Numbered from the stretch's first letter, positions 11,145 to 24,013 are shown. The stretch: 64,000 bases of DNA from Symbiodinium sp. CCMP2592 (GCA_905221615.1 CAJNDT010000580.1:443511-507510); one strand, 5' to 3'. Notes: generated by a model from the letters alone, not told the origin. Numbers and translations: made by a program.

Positions 11145-14100
11145 GATATGATGTGATGAAAGGTCATAGTTTGAGCACTATGGTGCTAATGGAGTCACCA
11201 GACTGGGCGATCGGCTTTGCTCGAGCTGATTCGAGCTTGTGACTGTCTCATGCTTACGGTGGTTGGAATTCAGAGCTGAGGTAGTTTAGAGTTCAAGCCG
11301 CTGATTGCACAGCGAACCTCACCTTTCAGACACCCCAATGTGAACTGTTCACTGGCATGACTGGGGTTATTATCCTTGTCATACAAAGCCCTAAACTTCC
11401 TACACCTTGGAGTGTGTTAAGAATTGCCTTCTGCCTGCATCCAGACGGCCTCCATTCCTCTAGCTTCTCAGCAACCACAACAAGAATTCCTACTCCCAGA
11501 ACCCAAACCTTCGAAGAAGCCCTACATCCTAAAAGAAACCCTAAACCTAGGACCTGCAACCAGGCCGCAAGCTCGGGGACATGAGCGCTTTTGTCTAAGT
11601 TTAACGGTGTAGTTTAGGGTTTAGGCTGCTTTACAAAGGCTTCATTAATGGCCATTACTTCGGCCCCTCTAGTATATGCGTGGAGTTTCCGGGCTGTAGG
11701 TGTAGAGTGGCGGCCGGTCCCAGCAAAAGCAAACCACTGTCTTTCTGAGGATCCCACGGAGTATGCCTGGGATGCGGAGCACCAAGCATTCTACTCAAGG
11801 CTCGAACTCCGAACCCCCCCCTTGCTGCCCAGAAAAGTTGCATTGCGGGCTTCTCCGTTTTCCGGGCCGTGCACTAGTCTCACGTACGACTTGGATACCT
11901 GAACTGGGTGCAACGACCTTAGGCCAAAAGCCTTGTCTGTTACCAGAGGGACCCTCCATCCTTATCCCGGACTCCGCTAAACTCCAGCATCGCTTCTACA
12001 GGTTGTTGGCATTGAGGAATGGATGCACCATGCCGGACCATGCCAGTACCCACACCTAAAGCCGTAACCACGGGGTTTGTCGTCATTTTTCAGAGCTTCT
12101 GAAAAAGAGGAGCGGTCTGGACAGTCGATCCGAGTGTAGGACTGCGTATTCTGGGTGCCGGTAGAGCATGGCCAATGGTTTGAGTTTATCGGTCATAGGG
12201 CTTACGGCTCGGGGTTCGGAGCTTGCAACAACTGCGTGCGCAACAACGTGGTTTCTTTGGTTTGGAGGGGGGTAGCCCAGCGAGTTTCGAGTTTAGTAAA
12301 TAGCCTGTAAAGGCAAGGGTTGGAGGTCATGGTCGTTTGTGTGGTATTATACAGTTCAGACCAAGTGTGGTCCCATGCAGCCCCTGCCCCGCCGGCTCTG
12401 AGCCCATGACCCTCAGGGTAGTTTAGGGTTTAGGGTTTAGGCTTTGGTTTAGTTTTGTGAGTTTTTTACTATCTCAAGCACGAGGGATCTGGCTGCTCGT
12501 GCAAGAAACCCGATGCCCACTCTTTGCAATTCCAGTACTATGCTAATTCACGCTTTAAGGCAAACTTCTGGCGAGACATATCTTCCATAGTTGAGTGGGC
12601 TCGCAGGGTCTTGGAACCTACCGGGATTCGGCAAAGATTCCGCGCCTTTGAACTTCACTCCAGTTAAGCCCCCTGTTTCAACTGATGAATCCTGAGGCAT
12701 GCACATAGAGGTCGTCGTAGTATGTCGAGAAGTCGACTCCACCTGAGCTGTCTCTGCATGGACTCAGGGCGCGCATGAAGGTCAGGTAGGGTTACACGGG
12801 GGCTTGCAGCCCGTAAGGGAGCTTGCAGTTTTTATAAAAATCGAAGGATTTGGGCCTTTCATTCAAGATTTCAGGTTTAGGTTCCGAGGGTGTGAAAGAT
12901 CTCTGTGTATTGTGAAGGCGTGGATGTACCTGTATATAGTTGATGCAGGTATCTCCCGCTTCAGTTGTCACAATGCCCGGACAGTGGATGGTATGTGGGG
13001 TGTAACCTATCTGCTGAGGCTGGTCGCTCCTCACCTGCAGAGCGAAACCTCAAAGCTCCACTCCCAGGAGACATCCGAGCCGGTCGTTCCTACAATCCAG
13101 GATCGCTTTGAGGGTCCTTGTTTCAACAAGTTGCAAAAAGGATGCGTTAGCCCAGGTCCCTTACTTTCGGAAACACCCTCCCAAATGGTGCAAAGCCAAA
13201 GTCGTGGGAGAGGACGTGTCGTGGACGTCAAGTATCGGGCGCTTCTCATTTCTCAGTCTCAGATACTGGAAAGATGATTCTGCTAAAAACCAAAGCGTGC
13301 AGATGCCTCATGCTCATTGTCTCAAGCATTTAAACAAAGCATAGAAGTACCCTCAACTCAAGTACCCTCAAACCTTCGCTGTAAGCCCTCAAAGCCAAAA
13401 GATTACCCTCGAAAGGTAGGGTCGCGGCCGTAGATGACGATTTGGTCTTCGTCACTGTATGGAATCTGGAGGGGAACAAGCTTTCTGCCGAACCCAAAAA
13501 CCCTCAAGCGGGAAAGCACCGAAGCAGTGAGGCATAATTCTAGGGCTGCTAGTTCGTAGGCTTTGCTTCATTTGCATTCTGAGAGACCTTCCTGGTTGAG
13601 GGTTTCTAGGGTTTGGGGTTGGGGGTTCGGATCTACGGGGCTTTGAGATCAAAACCTGGAGCTGGACCCCCATGTAAAGTGACACATAAAACGGGCGTGT
13701 ATCCTAAACACTGAACCCTGACTGCAACCTGTGCCAGCAGGCACGGTACTCAATACTCATCTTTCCATCACGTACGCGTATTTTTCAGTCACGGCAACCT
13801 TCCAAACTACAATCTTGCGGCTTGTTTAAAGTGATAGACACTGACAGACATGTATATAAGCAAATGTCTGTACCTACACCTACACCTGCACCTACACTTG
13901 CACATGCACCGTTCATGCATACATAAAGATCCGATGCCCAGAGCCTGGGCCTGGGTCGATGCCGGAACTACAGCACTCATTTGCCATCAAAGGCCCCTGA
14001 ACTGGGGAGCAGGCGTTCGCATGCGCTACACTTTGTCTTACTAAAGCCTCTTCCTATAGAGTCTATGTGGCTAACCCTCAACCCAAAAGAAACCAGGCCC

Positions 14101-14257
14101 TGCAAAAACGATCATCTCTTGGGTCCAGGCCGTCGACATACCGAAGCCTCCCCTAGCGGTAGGTCCTTCCGCAGGTACAAGAAAGGGTCCAGTGCTGTGG
14201 ATTTTGAGATCAGTCCGGAACGAAAAGGCTCGTTGGGATTCATCGCTGCAGTGACAG
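11145..14257. other. Intergenic DNA
   Basis: Contains a TTTAGGG triplet at about 12,420-12,443 and short CCTAAACCC units. Several 60-157-codon frames occur, but none has a domain or codon pattern I can defend. A CACCTACACCTGCACCTACAC simple tract sits at 13,873-13,910. Confidence 0.45.
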
Positions 14258-14359
14258 TAGAGTTTCCAAAGATTAGGGATACCTTATTTGGGATCCTTAT
14301 GATAAGGATCCTCCTATTTAGGGTACTATATTAGAGTCCCCTATTTCCGGAAACTCCCA
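14258..14359. mobile_element. Palindromic MITE-like element, family A (copy 4)
   Basis: Left AGAGTTTCCAAAGATTAGGG, right CCCCTATTTCCGGAAACTCCC. The core GGATCCTTATGATAAGGATCC is itself a palindrome. Belongs with the other family A copies. Confidence 0.8.
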
Positions 14360-15269
14360 CAGAGAGTAAAGCTTGAGAAGGTGTTGGCTGAACCCGAGTG
14401 ATACGGCCGAGGGTTCCATAGAGCGGAGTCCCCGAAAAGAGGCTGAAGGCACTTGAGTCTAGGTATGTTCAGATGCGAAACTCGTGATGAACATCACCCT
14501 TTACCAAGGGATATTACTTTGCTTTTCTCGTTGGCCCCAGGAGAAGAAGGATTCCTCGTGTGCACCTTTTTTGCTTTAGCAAGCCTGCGCACACAACAGT
14601 CAACAGCAGCAAGAAAGGACCTCTAGCCTTGAAGCCCGTGAATCCGAAGTAACATTAATACAGGCACCTTAATAGCTAGAAGAAGGTCTCAGGTCACATA
14701 ACACTATATATAATCAGAATCAAGAACCCCAAAACAGTGATGGTTTTAGAGCAAACCCCCGGCCTAGCTGGACCTGTTTAAGCTCGACACGGAGGTACAG
14801 AAGCACTCCACCACAACCGCGGACTCATTCCATGAGCCTCTCCCTATGAAGCCGAATCCGAATACGAGAGCCCCAAAACCCATCAAAACAGCCCAAGTGA
14901 AGTGCCCTCAACATAAACCTGCACCCTGGGCCTCTCACCCTAAACTTAAAACCAGCCTGTTCCCGAGGGATTCTGCTGGGCAAAGGTGCCTTGCTATGCA
15001 GGTTCTGTGCATCTATAAGCTCTGGAGCATGGGGCATCATGTCTCTTCGTTTGAAAGCAAAGCTTGAAAAGTGAAGAGTTGATGATTGGCAGCTCGGGGG
15101 ATCCCGGAAACGGCGAACTGAGATTTTTTGTGGCTGAAAAGGGCTGGAAGTATGGAACCAGGTGCTGCGTCTTCCAGATCCGTTGAGGGGATATCCTCTG
15201 GCAAGGCAGACTACCTATCTACTTACCTTTCCATCTCTCTGTCCATCTAAACTCGTTTATCTCTTGTGA

Positions 15270-15480
15270 TGACTATTTATGTATCTGTTCTTGTTATTCC
15301 TACATTACCTACACACTTACCTACCTACCTACATACATACATACATACACACATCATGGATTAGATACATGCTTGCATGCATACACCCATGCATGCCTGC
15401 ATACCTGCCTACATAGCCTAACCTAACCTACATAGATACATGGATACATAGCACATGTATATACATGCATGCGTAAGTTG
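15270..15480. repeat. CTAC/CATA/ATGC microsatellite field
   Basis: Runs of CTACCTAC, ACATACATACATAC and GCATGCATAC with interruptions. No coding content. Confidence 0.85.
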
Positions 15481-16046
15481 GCCCGAAACCGAGATCTGAA
15501 ACTCAGCCTCAGATCCGGATCTAAGGAGCCGTTGTCAACACTAAAGGGCTTCGCGCTTAGGACTATGATAGTGGCAATAACCCTAAACCCTAAAGTCCTA
15601 AACCCTCCAAGCACGAATATTAATAAGGTTCAAGGTTTAGGCTCTTGGGTTTCGGCTCACGGTGTGAGGGCTCAAGCCCTCTAGACTATGACGTGTGTTC
15701 CTGCTGTGAGCAGGATCGCAGCAATTCCGCAGCTAGAGTAACCGAGATGACCTAGATTTGCAGCACCGGCCAAAGTATCGGGAGTGGCTACTTGCCAGTG
15801 TTGTGTGGCGTGCAAGCACCCCGAGTACTGCAACTACTGGGAATACTGGCTGCCAGATTCGGCATTTTCATGCAGCAAACAGTGTTCTGACTACTTTCTG
15901 ACAAAGCCAGTTAAACAGGACGACCAACTGAGCGACAAGTGCAACCTGACACCCAAAAACCCAACGTCTTGAACCCTGATCGCCAGACCCTGAAAACACT
16001 AAACAAGCCCCACGCCCAAGAATCGCGGGGCTTGCGGTGGGATCCA

Positions 16047-16153
16047 GCTGCCGCCGGAGCACCAGCAGCGACGTCGAACAGCCAGAGGTCGTTCAAGTAG
16101 CCGCCAGTAGACCCGTCAAAATAGAGCCCACCGAAGATGACCAAGTAGTCCTC
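16047..16153 (-). pseudogene. Kelch-motif exon or remnant
   Basis: Reading the minus strand from about 16,153 gives EDYLVIFGGLYFDG...YLNDLWLFDV. This is a clear kelch motif: hydrophobic residues before GG, then N-D-L-W-x-F-D. It is preceded (higher coordinates) by a telomere-like tract ending in an AG dinucleotide, compatible with a 3' splice site. The frame continues for some 40 residues but soon loses similarity. Only one kelch blade is visible where functional propellers have several, so this is either one exon of an otherwise unrecognised gene or a fragment. Confidence 0.55.
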
Positions 16154-16157
16154 GGAT

Positions 16158-16285
16158 AAGGGTTTAGGGTATTAGGGTCTAGGGTTTAGGGCATTAGGGT
16201 ATTGGGGTTTAGGGTTTAGGATATTAGGGTCTGGGGTGTTAGGGTTTACAGTCTAATCGTTGGCACTTTGGGTCGGTTTAGGGTA
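16158..16285. repeat. Interstitial telomere-like tract
   Basis: TTTAGGG mixed with ATTAGGG, TCTAGGG and GTTAGGG units over about 125 bp. It directly adjoins the kelch exon remnant. Confidence 0.85.
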
Positions 16286-18092
16286 TTAGGGCGTAAGCTG
16301 CAGAAAGTGGGGGTTGGCAAAGTGACCGTTGCAGCAGTTTAATCTGGAAGAGTGGGTGCAGATTGACTTTCTTCGGAACAGCCGAAGAACGTTCTTCAAA
16401 ACAAGCGATGGACATCATATCCAACATGGCTCGTGCTGACTCCTGGAAAGAACAGCAACTGCAAACGAAAGAAGTTCAACACTTCTCGAATAGCCAGCAA
16501 AGAGAACCTACGGAACTGGTGTTGGAAAGTGGGCACTCTTCGTACAAGTCATACCAGTGCATCGTACCGCATCCATCAGTTATAACACGCGCAAAAGACC
16601 CCGAACAAAGGGACCGCCAAAGTTCGGAACCCCTGGCACGTGATAAACTCTGCCTAAACCATCCTGAAGGTCAATCTGAAGGGTCCAGGCCATACAGTAT
16701 ACACCTTGGCCCTAAGGTACCAGGGCCTGACTTACTACTGTAAGGTCACAGTTTTTTCCTATGTGAGCACATGGACCCTTCGGGGAATCTAGCAAAGCCT
16801 GAACAAACTGACGACTCCAGGAAGCCGTTCCGTCCGAGTTGGTATGCACCATACCTGCAAAGGCTCAGAAGTGCTTGGGACGAAGGGTCGGCGGGTGGTA
16901 TAAGGCTTCCATAGAAGCTTTTTCTGCGGGTTTACAAGGGTCTGTGTTTCATGTGGTTAATGCAGGGGTATACTGTATTGAAATTGCCAACCTTCGCGTC
17001 TCTTGTTCTGCAGGGGTGGGCAAAGGCCTTACTCTGCGTATTAGACGGTGGTTATATAGGGCATCACAGCCGTTCTTGTAAGCTGCTGTACCACGACCGA
17101 ATAGACTCCACGGTAGGCAAAATTAAGACTGTATAGTGTTCAAGGCTTACGCACAAAATAATTGGCGTTCGCCTTGTGAGCTACAGCACTACGGGGTGCC
17201 CCTTCTTCACGACAGTCAGCACATCTTGACCTGTGAAAACACAGCTCTTCGCCAACAGGCCCACACTCAAAAAGCAAAGCCACATAAATACAAACTCAAT
17301 GCCCCAATCCAAACCCTGAAATTCATGATTCGAAGCCCCAAACTCGCCACCCTCGGCCCCGAACCCAGACAAAGTAACCTCGCAGTCCGGAGCCCAAACT
17401 CGGAACCCTGAGCCCTGAACACTAAAACCCTTCAACCCAAACCCTCTAACCCTAAACCATCATACCGTAGACCCTGAATCCCAACGGCTGAAATCCTCCA
17501 CCTCCAGCGGGAAATCCCTTCCCAAACCTGATATCCCGAAAACTTGAAGTCCTGAACACACCAAACTCAAGAATCCGCCCATAACCTTACGCCTTACGAC
17601 CTAAACCGTGAACCTTAGGGTTTAGGGTTTAGGGCTTTAGGTTTAATCCCCAAATCTAATAAGCCCTGCATCGCACCTCCCTGGAGACGTGCCCATGGCA
17701 TCGTGCCCGATGAGATCTGTGTCCATGCTCCACCTTTGAAGCTGCGAAAGTCATCAGAACTGAGGCTTGGTTGGGGTTTAGGGTTAGGGGTCGCGGTTGC
17801 CGGGCTTACCAGGGATACCAGGGATTCGGGATGGTAGGGCTAAGCTTAAGGGTTCAGGGCTTGGAGATGTGGGGACTTCAGCGCCTTGAGGTTGCCAGCT
17901 TAGGCCTGTCTCTCTTTGATCTGCGTATGTTGGTCTTGTCCCTCAAACAAATACTTAGGGTTTAGGGTTTAGGGTTTAGGGTTTGGGGTTTGGGGTATAA
18001 TACACAGAATAAGCTCCCTAGGATCGGCATGATCTTGGCTTTCTGGCTGACTGCAATGTCTTGAGGCTCTAGGCTTCGGGATTCTCATACTG
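16286..18092. other. Intergenic DNA with telomere-like units
   Basis: Telomere-like units occur at 17,612-17,642 and 17,956-17,994. A 126-codon plus-strand frame (16,363-16,743) is Ser/Gln/Glu-rich but matches nothing I recognise. No other coding signal is seen. Confidence 0.45.
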
Positions 18093-18190
18093 TAGGGGCC
18101 TTAATAAATACAATGATGGGGTTTGGGGGGTCCTGATTATATTGAAAGTATACTATACCCTCAAACCTGATTTGATTCATTAAGGCCTCT
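18093..18190. mobile_element. Palindromic MITE-like element, family C (copy 2)
   Basis: TAGGGGCCTTAATAAATAC at the left and GATTCATTAAGGCCTCT at the right. The core GGGGTTTGGGGGGTCCTGATTATATTG follows the family pattern. Confidence 0.8.
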
Positions 18191-18872
18191 GCATTAATTG
18201 GTTGGCTGACTGACCGGAATATCTGCAAGTCCTAATCTGTAGAGTTGGGTCGCAAAGACAAATAAATAAACCCTAAAGCCTAAGCTTGAGACAGCCAAGA
18301 GCTAACATGTGCATGGGCTGGAGGCCAGCACTCGAACCTTGTCATCATGCAAGGACCACACAGAAACAAGAACTCAAAGCTAGCTAGCCTCCGAAACTGA
18401 CATCCCATCGTCCCAAGACCACGACGTTCCGAAGGCAATTCGTCCGAGTTGCTTGAGATGGTGTACTTCCACATATCAGCACCTGAATCTAATCTAACGC
18501 CAGGTGTGGAGGGTTTGGGTGGTCTATCTGCACCCGCAGCATCGTTGAAAGGTCCAACGATTAAGAGCTTACACTCGGGATCCAGCAGCAAGACATAGCA
18601 TCTCATTAAGGCACCATTCCGTAAGAATTGTGACCGTTGCTCCTTAGAATGTGTCTTGGCGTGGCTAAACATGGCGGCAAGCGCTACCGGTACAGTATAG
18701 CAAAAACTCGAGCAAAAGCAACGAGGACTTTGGATATTGCTGGGTATACACTCAAACCCCGTATTAATCATACGCCGAAGGCCCAAACCTCAAATACCAA
18801 AGCCGAGAAGGAGCGACTATACACACAGGCCGCACGTCTGGAAACTCTGGACCAGCCCTCAAACAGCGCAAA

Positions 18873-18974
18873 ATAGGGGCCTTAATAATTAGAATAAGGT
18901 TTTTGGGGCCATTATACTATATTTGTAGTCAGGAATCCCCAATTCAGCATAGATAATTATTATAAGGCCCCTAT
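18873..18974. mobile_element. Palindromic MITE-like element, family C (copy 3)
   Basis: This is the best-preserved copy. ATAGGGGCCTTAATAATTAG at the left is inverted as TAATTATTATAAGGCCCCTAT at the right. It is immediately flanked by T/A-rich dinucleotides, so a short TA-type target duplication is possible but not proven. Confidence 0.85.
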
Positions 18975-19514
18975 AGTACACCGAGCGCTGCGACTGGGGT
19001 AGCGAGTCGTGTGAGAAATTAGCTGCCCAAGGGGCTGGAAAACGCCCCACTCGTTCCGGTACCTGGCGTCGTGCGCCGGGACATGGTGTGAACCAATCTT
19101 AAAACCTGGCGGAGTAATTCAATGCAAAGGCTGAGCATCTGGGCAGCTCATCGAAAATGCGAGTGCAACAGCTTGAGCCATTGAGCACTTCAGTCACAAA
19201 TCTAGAAGCGTAGGTCCTGAAAGCTAAAGCCAAGAGCCCCGCAACGCAATCTTTCACACACAATGCCAACGCCCAACTCTCAGACCTCGAATCCAACGCT
19301 CCACCTGAAACCTAAACCCTAAACCCTAAACCCGGATCGTATTGCCGAACCTTGGAGCCTCTCAGCTAGGCCTTGAACTACGGTCCATCCCTACACCCAC
19401 CCCGGAACATAGGGTTTCAGGCTTCGATCAATTTACCCATAACCTCGGGACCCCTTTCTCCTCCTGAACCGTAAATCGTCTTTAGACCCTTCAGACATCC
19501 CAAATCTTCCAACA

Positions 19515-19621
19515 TTTGGGAGTTTCCGAAAATGGGGGACCCTAATATAGTACCCTAAATAGAGAGATCCTATTGTAAGGACCCCAAAATAAGGCACCCC
19601 TAATTTTCGGAAACTCTCATT
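19515..19621. mobile_element. Palindromic MITE-like element, family A (copy 5)
   Basis: TTGGGAGTTTCCGAAAATGG at the left and ATTTTCGGAAACTCTCA at the right. The core CCTAATATAGTACCCTAAAT is in the same orientation as copy 1. Confidence 0.85.
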
Positions 19622-21830
19622 TGAAGTTAGGTCCAGGAGGCCATATGGCGAAGCTCCTGCGTAGCTGTAGAGATCCCCGCTCACATGCACGAGACTGTGC
19701 CACACCTGCTGCTTGTAGGGTCTAGGCTTTGGGGATAGGGGCTTTGCAGCTTTCTCGGATTCAAAGTATAGACCCTCCTTACTAACAGCCCTTAAGTTTG
19801 TGTCTGCTTCGAGGCCTGTTACCAAATCAAGGCTTTTGGCCACTGCGGCAAAATCCTGGATATTGAGATTGCAGAGCTACCCACCGAAATTCCTGAAGTA
19901 TGCCCTGGCTGTCAAAAGATAACCTCGATCATCTTGCTGCTACCGTCCAACTTCCCGGCTTATTTGAAACGACTTTGCCGTGGACACTTAGTCTTGCAGG
20001 GGAGGGGCGGGAGGGGCACCTGCAAACATACACGGAATTCAAGCTCTGACCGAAAGAGTCATTGCAGCATATGACTCATAGGGTTCATATATTCTGGATC
20101 CGAGCGAAAACTGGGTGACAATGACAGGGTTCAGGCTTGCGCTTAGTGGAGAGTTCAGCGTTCGACAGCCGAGGGTTAGAGCTCTGGTGCTTCTTGTTCA
20201 GTGTTTAGGACCAGTGTTGGAGAGTTTAGGGTGTTCAAAAACTCTTCACAGAGGGGCTTGAAGAGTAGACGGGCATATATTGGAGGATATACAACGGGAG
20301 CTTATTGCTGAACCTCGTCATACCTCAACATGACAGACCACTCAAGCAGCAACTCCTTTGCAGGTGCCTTCTGCTGTGGGCCCCCGCCGGTCATACTGCC
20401 AGTGAGATTGACCCAGTCGCCAGTGGAAATTTCATAAGAGTACCTTTGCAGGCATGTTTCGTGTCACCACGAACGAAAGGTTAAGAAGCTCGTGTATGGT
20501 ACCATGATGGCCAGTTGGCCATTCCTTCGGGCTGACAAGTCTTTGGTGGTTGCTGTCCGAAGAAGTTTCTGGCATGGCGGGCACAAGAAGATAACGCGAT
20601 TAGAAGCAGATTGTGCGATGATATGCTATGCTTCTGTAGGTCTAAAGAAATATTACTCCTACATCTATGTTGTGTTTTGAACTTTGGTCTGAGGATTCCA
20701 GTCGGCGTTTTCGCAGGCTCAGGCTTCTTGGGCTGGGCGGTAGGGTGGTAGGGCACTGCCTAGATTGGGGCTTAGGGTCAGGGCTTACGTACGATCCCCC
20801 AGCATGCTAGCGTTCACGCGGGCTTGAGCTCAGTGGCGCACTGTAAGCCCAGAACTATACAATCTAAGATGTCAGCTGCCTGGTGTGAAAGGCTTGCTTG
20901 TAACCTTATGATGACAGCTGCAGTCCAGGCCAGGTTTTGAAGGTAAGCGTGTCAGGCTTTCGACAAATGCAATCTTCTGGCACCGAGATGGGGAAGTGTT
21001 GCCAGAGCTTGCGTGAACTGCATGGTATGCCCAAGCCATCAAGATCAACAGCGTAGTCGTCACGACTTCAACAACCCCGAGACACTGTTAGGTAAAGGAA
21101 AAACAGTTAAATCCTCGAGGCATCTATTCCTAAATCCAACACCCTGATCCCGGAGCCTGAAGCCCTAAATTTACGAAGAGAGCCGAAATGGAGAGAAGGC
21201 ACAGGTCGTGGCTGGCTCCCCAAAGCTGGAGCCCACCGTGGAGATAAATCTTATCCTGCGGGGGCTTAGGATTCAGGGGGAGGGAAATCTTTTTCTGCAG
21301 CGCTTCGGATTTGTGTATGAGGCTGCAGGCTTCTGACTGCGATCGTGGCACTGATGCGATTGTGATGCCGTAATTTCTTGGTGGGCTTGGGTTCTGAACA
21401 CTCATGTCCCTAGACCCAACACTCTGGACCATCTTCGAACAAAGAAGTGAATGGCAGTGAATGGCTTTGCTGTTACTACATAGCACTAGATTTCCTAGCA
21501 GCGTTATTGGCTTCAGTCCGACTTCCCGTGCAACGAGTACTGCCACGACAAAGACGACGACTGCTGCCACTACTGATATGGGCACGACCACAACTGCAAT
21601 GCGGGTTTGAAATTCGGACCACTGCCGAATACCCATGCCTACCATAGCCAAGGGCACCCTGACTCCTTAAACCCTCAAGCCTGATCTCTGAGGCCCGATG
21701 CTCAGACCCTAACCATGCAGCCTACAGCCTCATGATTCCGAATACGACTTGGTCCCCATCTTCGCCGAGTGGCGCTTCCGTCATAAGCCATGCCAGCCCC
21801 TAGCCTGCCGAAGAGGGTAATAATAATATA

Positions 21831-21937
21831 CGGGCCGTAATGGTTAAGAATCGGGTTTTGGGGCCCATTATACTAAAATATAATAAGGAAATAATCGGGA
21901 ACCCCCAGAATACTATAGGTAATTATTAAGGCCTCTG
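21831..21937. mobile_element. Palindromic MITE-like element, family C (copy 4)
   Basis: Left CGGGCCGTAATGGTTAAGAA, right GGTAATTATTAAGGCCTCT. The core TTTTGGGGCCCATTATACTA matches copies 3 and 5. Confidence 0.75.
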
Positions 21938-23196
21938 CAGTATGGCTTTGGCGGCCATGCGGATAAGTCTTAGAAGCTAGGCTTCGGGGCCTCATCAGCT
22001 TAAGGCTAATAGGGCTTCCAAGTTGTTAGGCTTCAGGAATAAGGTAGGCTGGATGAATGTGAGGTCCTGGGCTCTGCTATTTTGAGGTTTGGCGCAAGCT
22101 TCTGCTCTCTTCGGGGTTTCTATTTCGGAAAGTAAGCTTGACACTCATTCACAGTTGGCTGCCAGGATTTTGGGGTTTAGAAATAAAGGCCTCGAAACTT
22201 CAAGCCTTACACCCAAGCGGATCCCAAGCCCTGAACCCTCAATCGTCCTTGATCATTAAGCTGGCACCCTGCCCTAGACACTACTAAACCATAAACCCTA
22301 CTTACACCCCGGCCTGGTTGGTGGCTTGTCGGCATCAGAGCCGGTGAGGTCCTCCCAGGACCTTCCCGAAACCTGAAAGGTTCAGGTTGCAAGTTTGAGG
22401 CTTCGGAAACGGTTTAAGTGTATAAGTTTAAGGGTTTATGGTTCAGACTTCATAAGGATTTAGGGGCAGAGGTTTAGGATTTAGAGGACTTCCCCAAACG
22501 GTAGATCCATGAACCTTTGTTCCCAAATACAAGCTTAAACCCTAACACACAAAATCCCCACAACCCACATGTCCGAAGGCTACTCTCAGAGGGCACATGC
22601 CACCGCGGCGCGATGGCAATTCAGTTTCGGCGAAGTGTTCAGCGTGGCTTGAGTTTTGGATTTATCGAGGTTCAACAGTGAAGCAATGATGAAGATGCCC
22701 TCTAGGTTGCACTGGACCCCATGAGGCTTGTAGCCCTACTAAGGTGCTGTTTGAGGCATGAAACATCAGCCTGCAAGCTGGAACACCTCTCCGCAACCTG
22801 GCCCAAACCCTTGGACTCTAAATCCCTGCAGCCAAAACATGAGAAAGGCACCGAGAATGCGAACATGTCATCTTTGGTGAGGGAGCTGTTGCAGCCTCGG
22901 TCTTCACATTGGACTTGCGGTTCCCAGACTCCCGGGTTTCGAGATTAGGGTCTTTGTTGATGTGGGGGGTATAGGCCTGGCGATTTGAGGGTCGGTTAGT
23001 TGTTGCACATGTGCATACGTGTCCATGCGTGTGTATATATATATATATATAGTATACATATATAATACATATGGCTGTATGTAGTTGTGCAACCTGTTCT
23101 TACTTGCATGTATACACATGTCTCGGCATACACCCACTTTAGATTCAAAATCTGTAAATGAACGAGTGCAAAAACATGTTACACATAAGTATACAT

Positions 23197-23227
<31 letters not shown>

Positions 23228-23238
23228 CAGAAGAGGAG

Positions 23239-23268
23239 GCTGTGGGGCCTGCGTTTTGGCAACCCACT
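23239..23268 (+). repeat. Left terminal inverted repeat of the KDZ-like transposon
   Basis: GCTGTGGGGCCTGCGTTTT followed by GGCAACCCACT. Aligned to the reverse complement of 28,471-28,501, about 26 of 30 positions agree with one single-base gap. Confidence 0.8.
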
Positions 23269-23275
23269 ATTTTTA

Positions 23276-23325
23276 GTGATTTTGTGTGTTTCGAGTGGTT
23301 TTGTATGTTTCGAGTGATTGCACGT
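23276..23325. repeat. Subterminal tandem repeat inside left transposon end
   Basis: GTGATTTTGTGTGTTTCGA is followed directly by GTGGTTTTGTATGTTTCGA, then a partial third copy beginning GTGATTGCACGTGAGG. Subterminal repeats of this kind often serve as transposase-binding sites; that role is inferred here. Confidence 0.65.
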
Positions 23326-23426
23326 GAGGTTCTCTGAACTGTGTACTAGTTTTGTGCGTGTGTACGTGTATGTTGTTGCTTTGGATGGTTTACATCAAGT
23401 ATGAGTTGTTGTGCAACACGAGGTCT

Positions 23427-23572
23427 GTTTATAAACACCTGGTTTGTTTATAAACATGTCGTGTCGTCACAATCATACAATCATGTGCCTCCTCTTCAGA
23501 AATAATATTGTATATGATATGTTTATAAACAGCTAGCCTGCCAGACATGTAGATATGTATGTGTTTATAAAG
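23427..23572. promoter_or_regulatory. GTTTATAAAC palindromes upstream of ORF1
   Basis: The perfect 10-bp palindrome GTTTATAAAC occurs at 23,427-23,436, 23,446-23,455 and 23,521-23,530, with a one-base variant at 23,563-23,572. The first two are 19 bp apart, about two helical turns. The same pair, with similar spacer sequence, recurs upstream of ORF2. They could be promoter elements or binding sites for an element-encoded protein. Confidence 0.55.
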
Positions 23573-23580
23573 ACCGGTCT

Positions 23581-23672
23581 GAGGGGAGGGGGGGGGTGGG
23601 GGGAAGGGGGAAGGTTCAGCGCATGTCCAACACTTATCACCCCCCCCCCCTCCCCTCTCCTCCAAAAACAAA
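23581..23672. other. G-run/C-run pair, potential quadruplex or hairpin
   Basis: GAGGGGAGGGGGGGGGTGGGG-type sequence at 23,581-23,612 is followed about 30 bp later by a C11 run and CCTCCCCTCTCC. The two tracts can pair as a long hairpin, or form a G-quadruplex on one strand and an i-motif on the other. Confidence 0.6.
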
Positions 23673-24013
23673 AGCAACGCCGCCCTGCCCAGGTATGGCG
23701 CTGAGCTGAAGGGCGGCCATCGGCCGTCACTGCGTGGGTAAATAAATAGTTGATATGTGTGTATATATATATATTATAATAGCAATCACTTTGTTTACGA
23801 GCGTGTAGAGACAAGCACGTAGATCTTCTGTTGAATATAATAATGCACCTCGGCTGCAATTGGACTATCCTATACTACGACTACTCTTTTTTTTGTAATG
23901 CTCATGTTGCGGTTCTCATGATCATGATGACGTCAGCTTCACAAAACTGTTGATGCAGCATTCCGGATTAAAGTGTGTTTAGCTGCATTTCGCAGTTTAG
24001 CGGGTAGAGAAGC

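Larger units (their letters stand above)
18975..23238. other. Intergenic DNA
   Basis: Apart from the two listed palindromic elements, this 4.2 kb holds scattered TTTAGGG/CCCTAAA units (19,313-19,333) and GT/TA microsatellites at 23,020-23,062 and 23,200-23,226. I recognise no gene. Confidence 0.5.

Noticed and set aside
16363..16743. 126-codon plus-strand frame, Ser/Gln/Glu-rich
   Set aside because: No start context, motif or homology I can name; length is within chance for this composition.
18310..18345. tRNA T-arm-like GGTTCGAG sequence on the minus strand
   Set aside because: The flanking bases do not form the five-pair T stem or an acceptor stem.
18280..18786. Minus-strand frame of 168 codons at 18,280-18,786
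   Set aside because: Some stretches look protein-like (ECKLLIVGPFNDAAG), but there is no domain or supporting neighbour. Too weak to call a gene.
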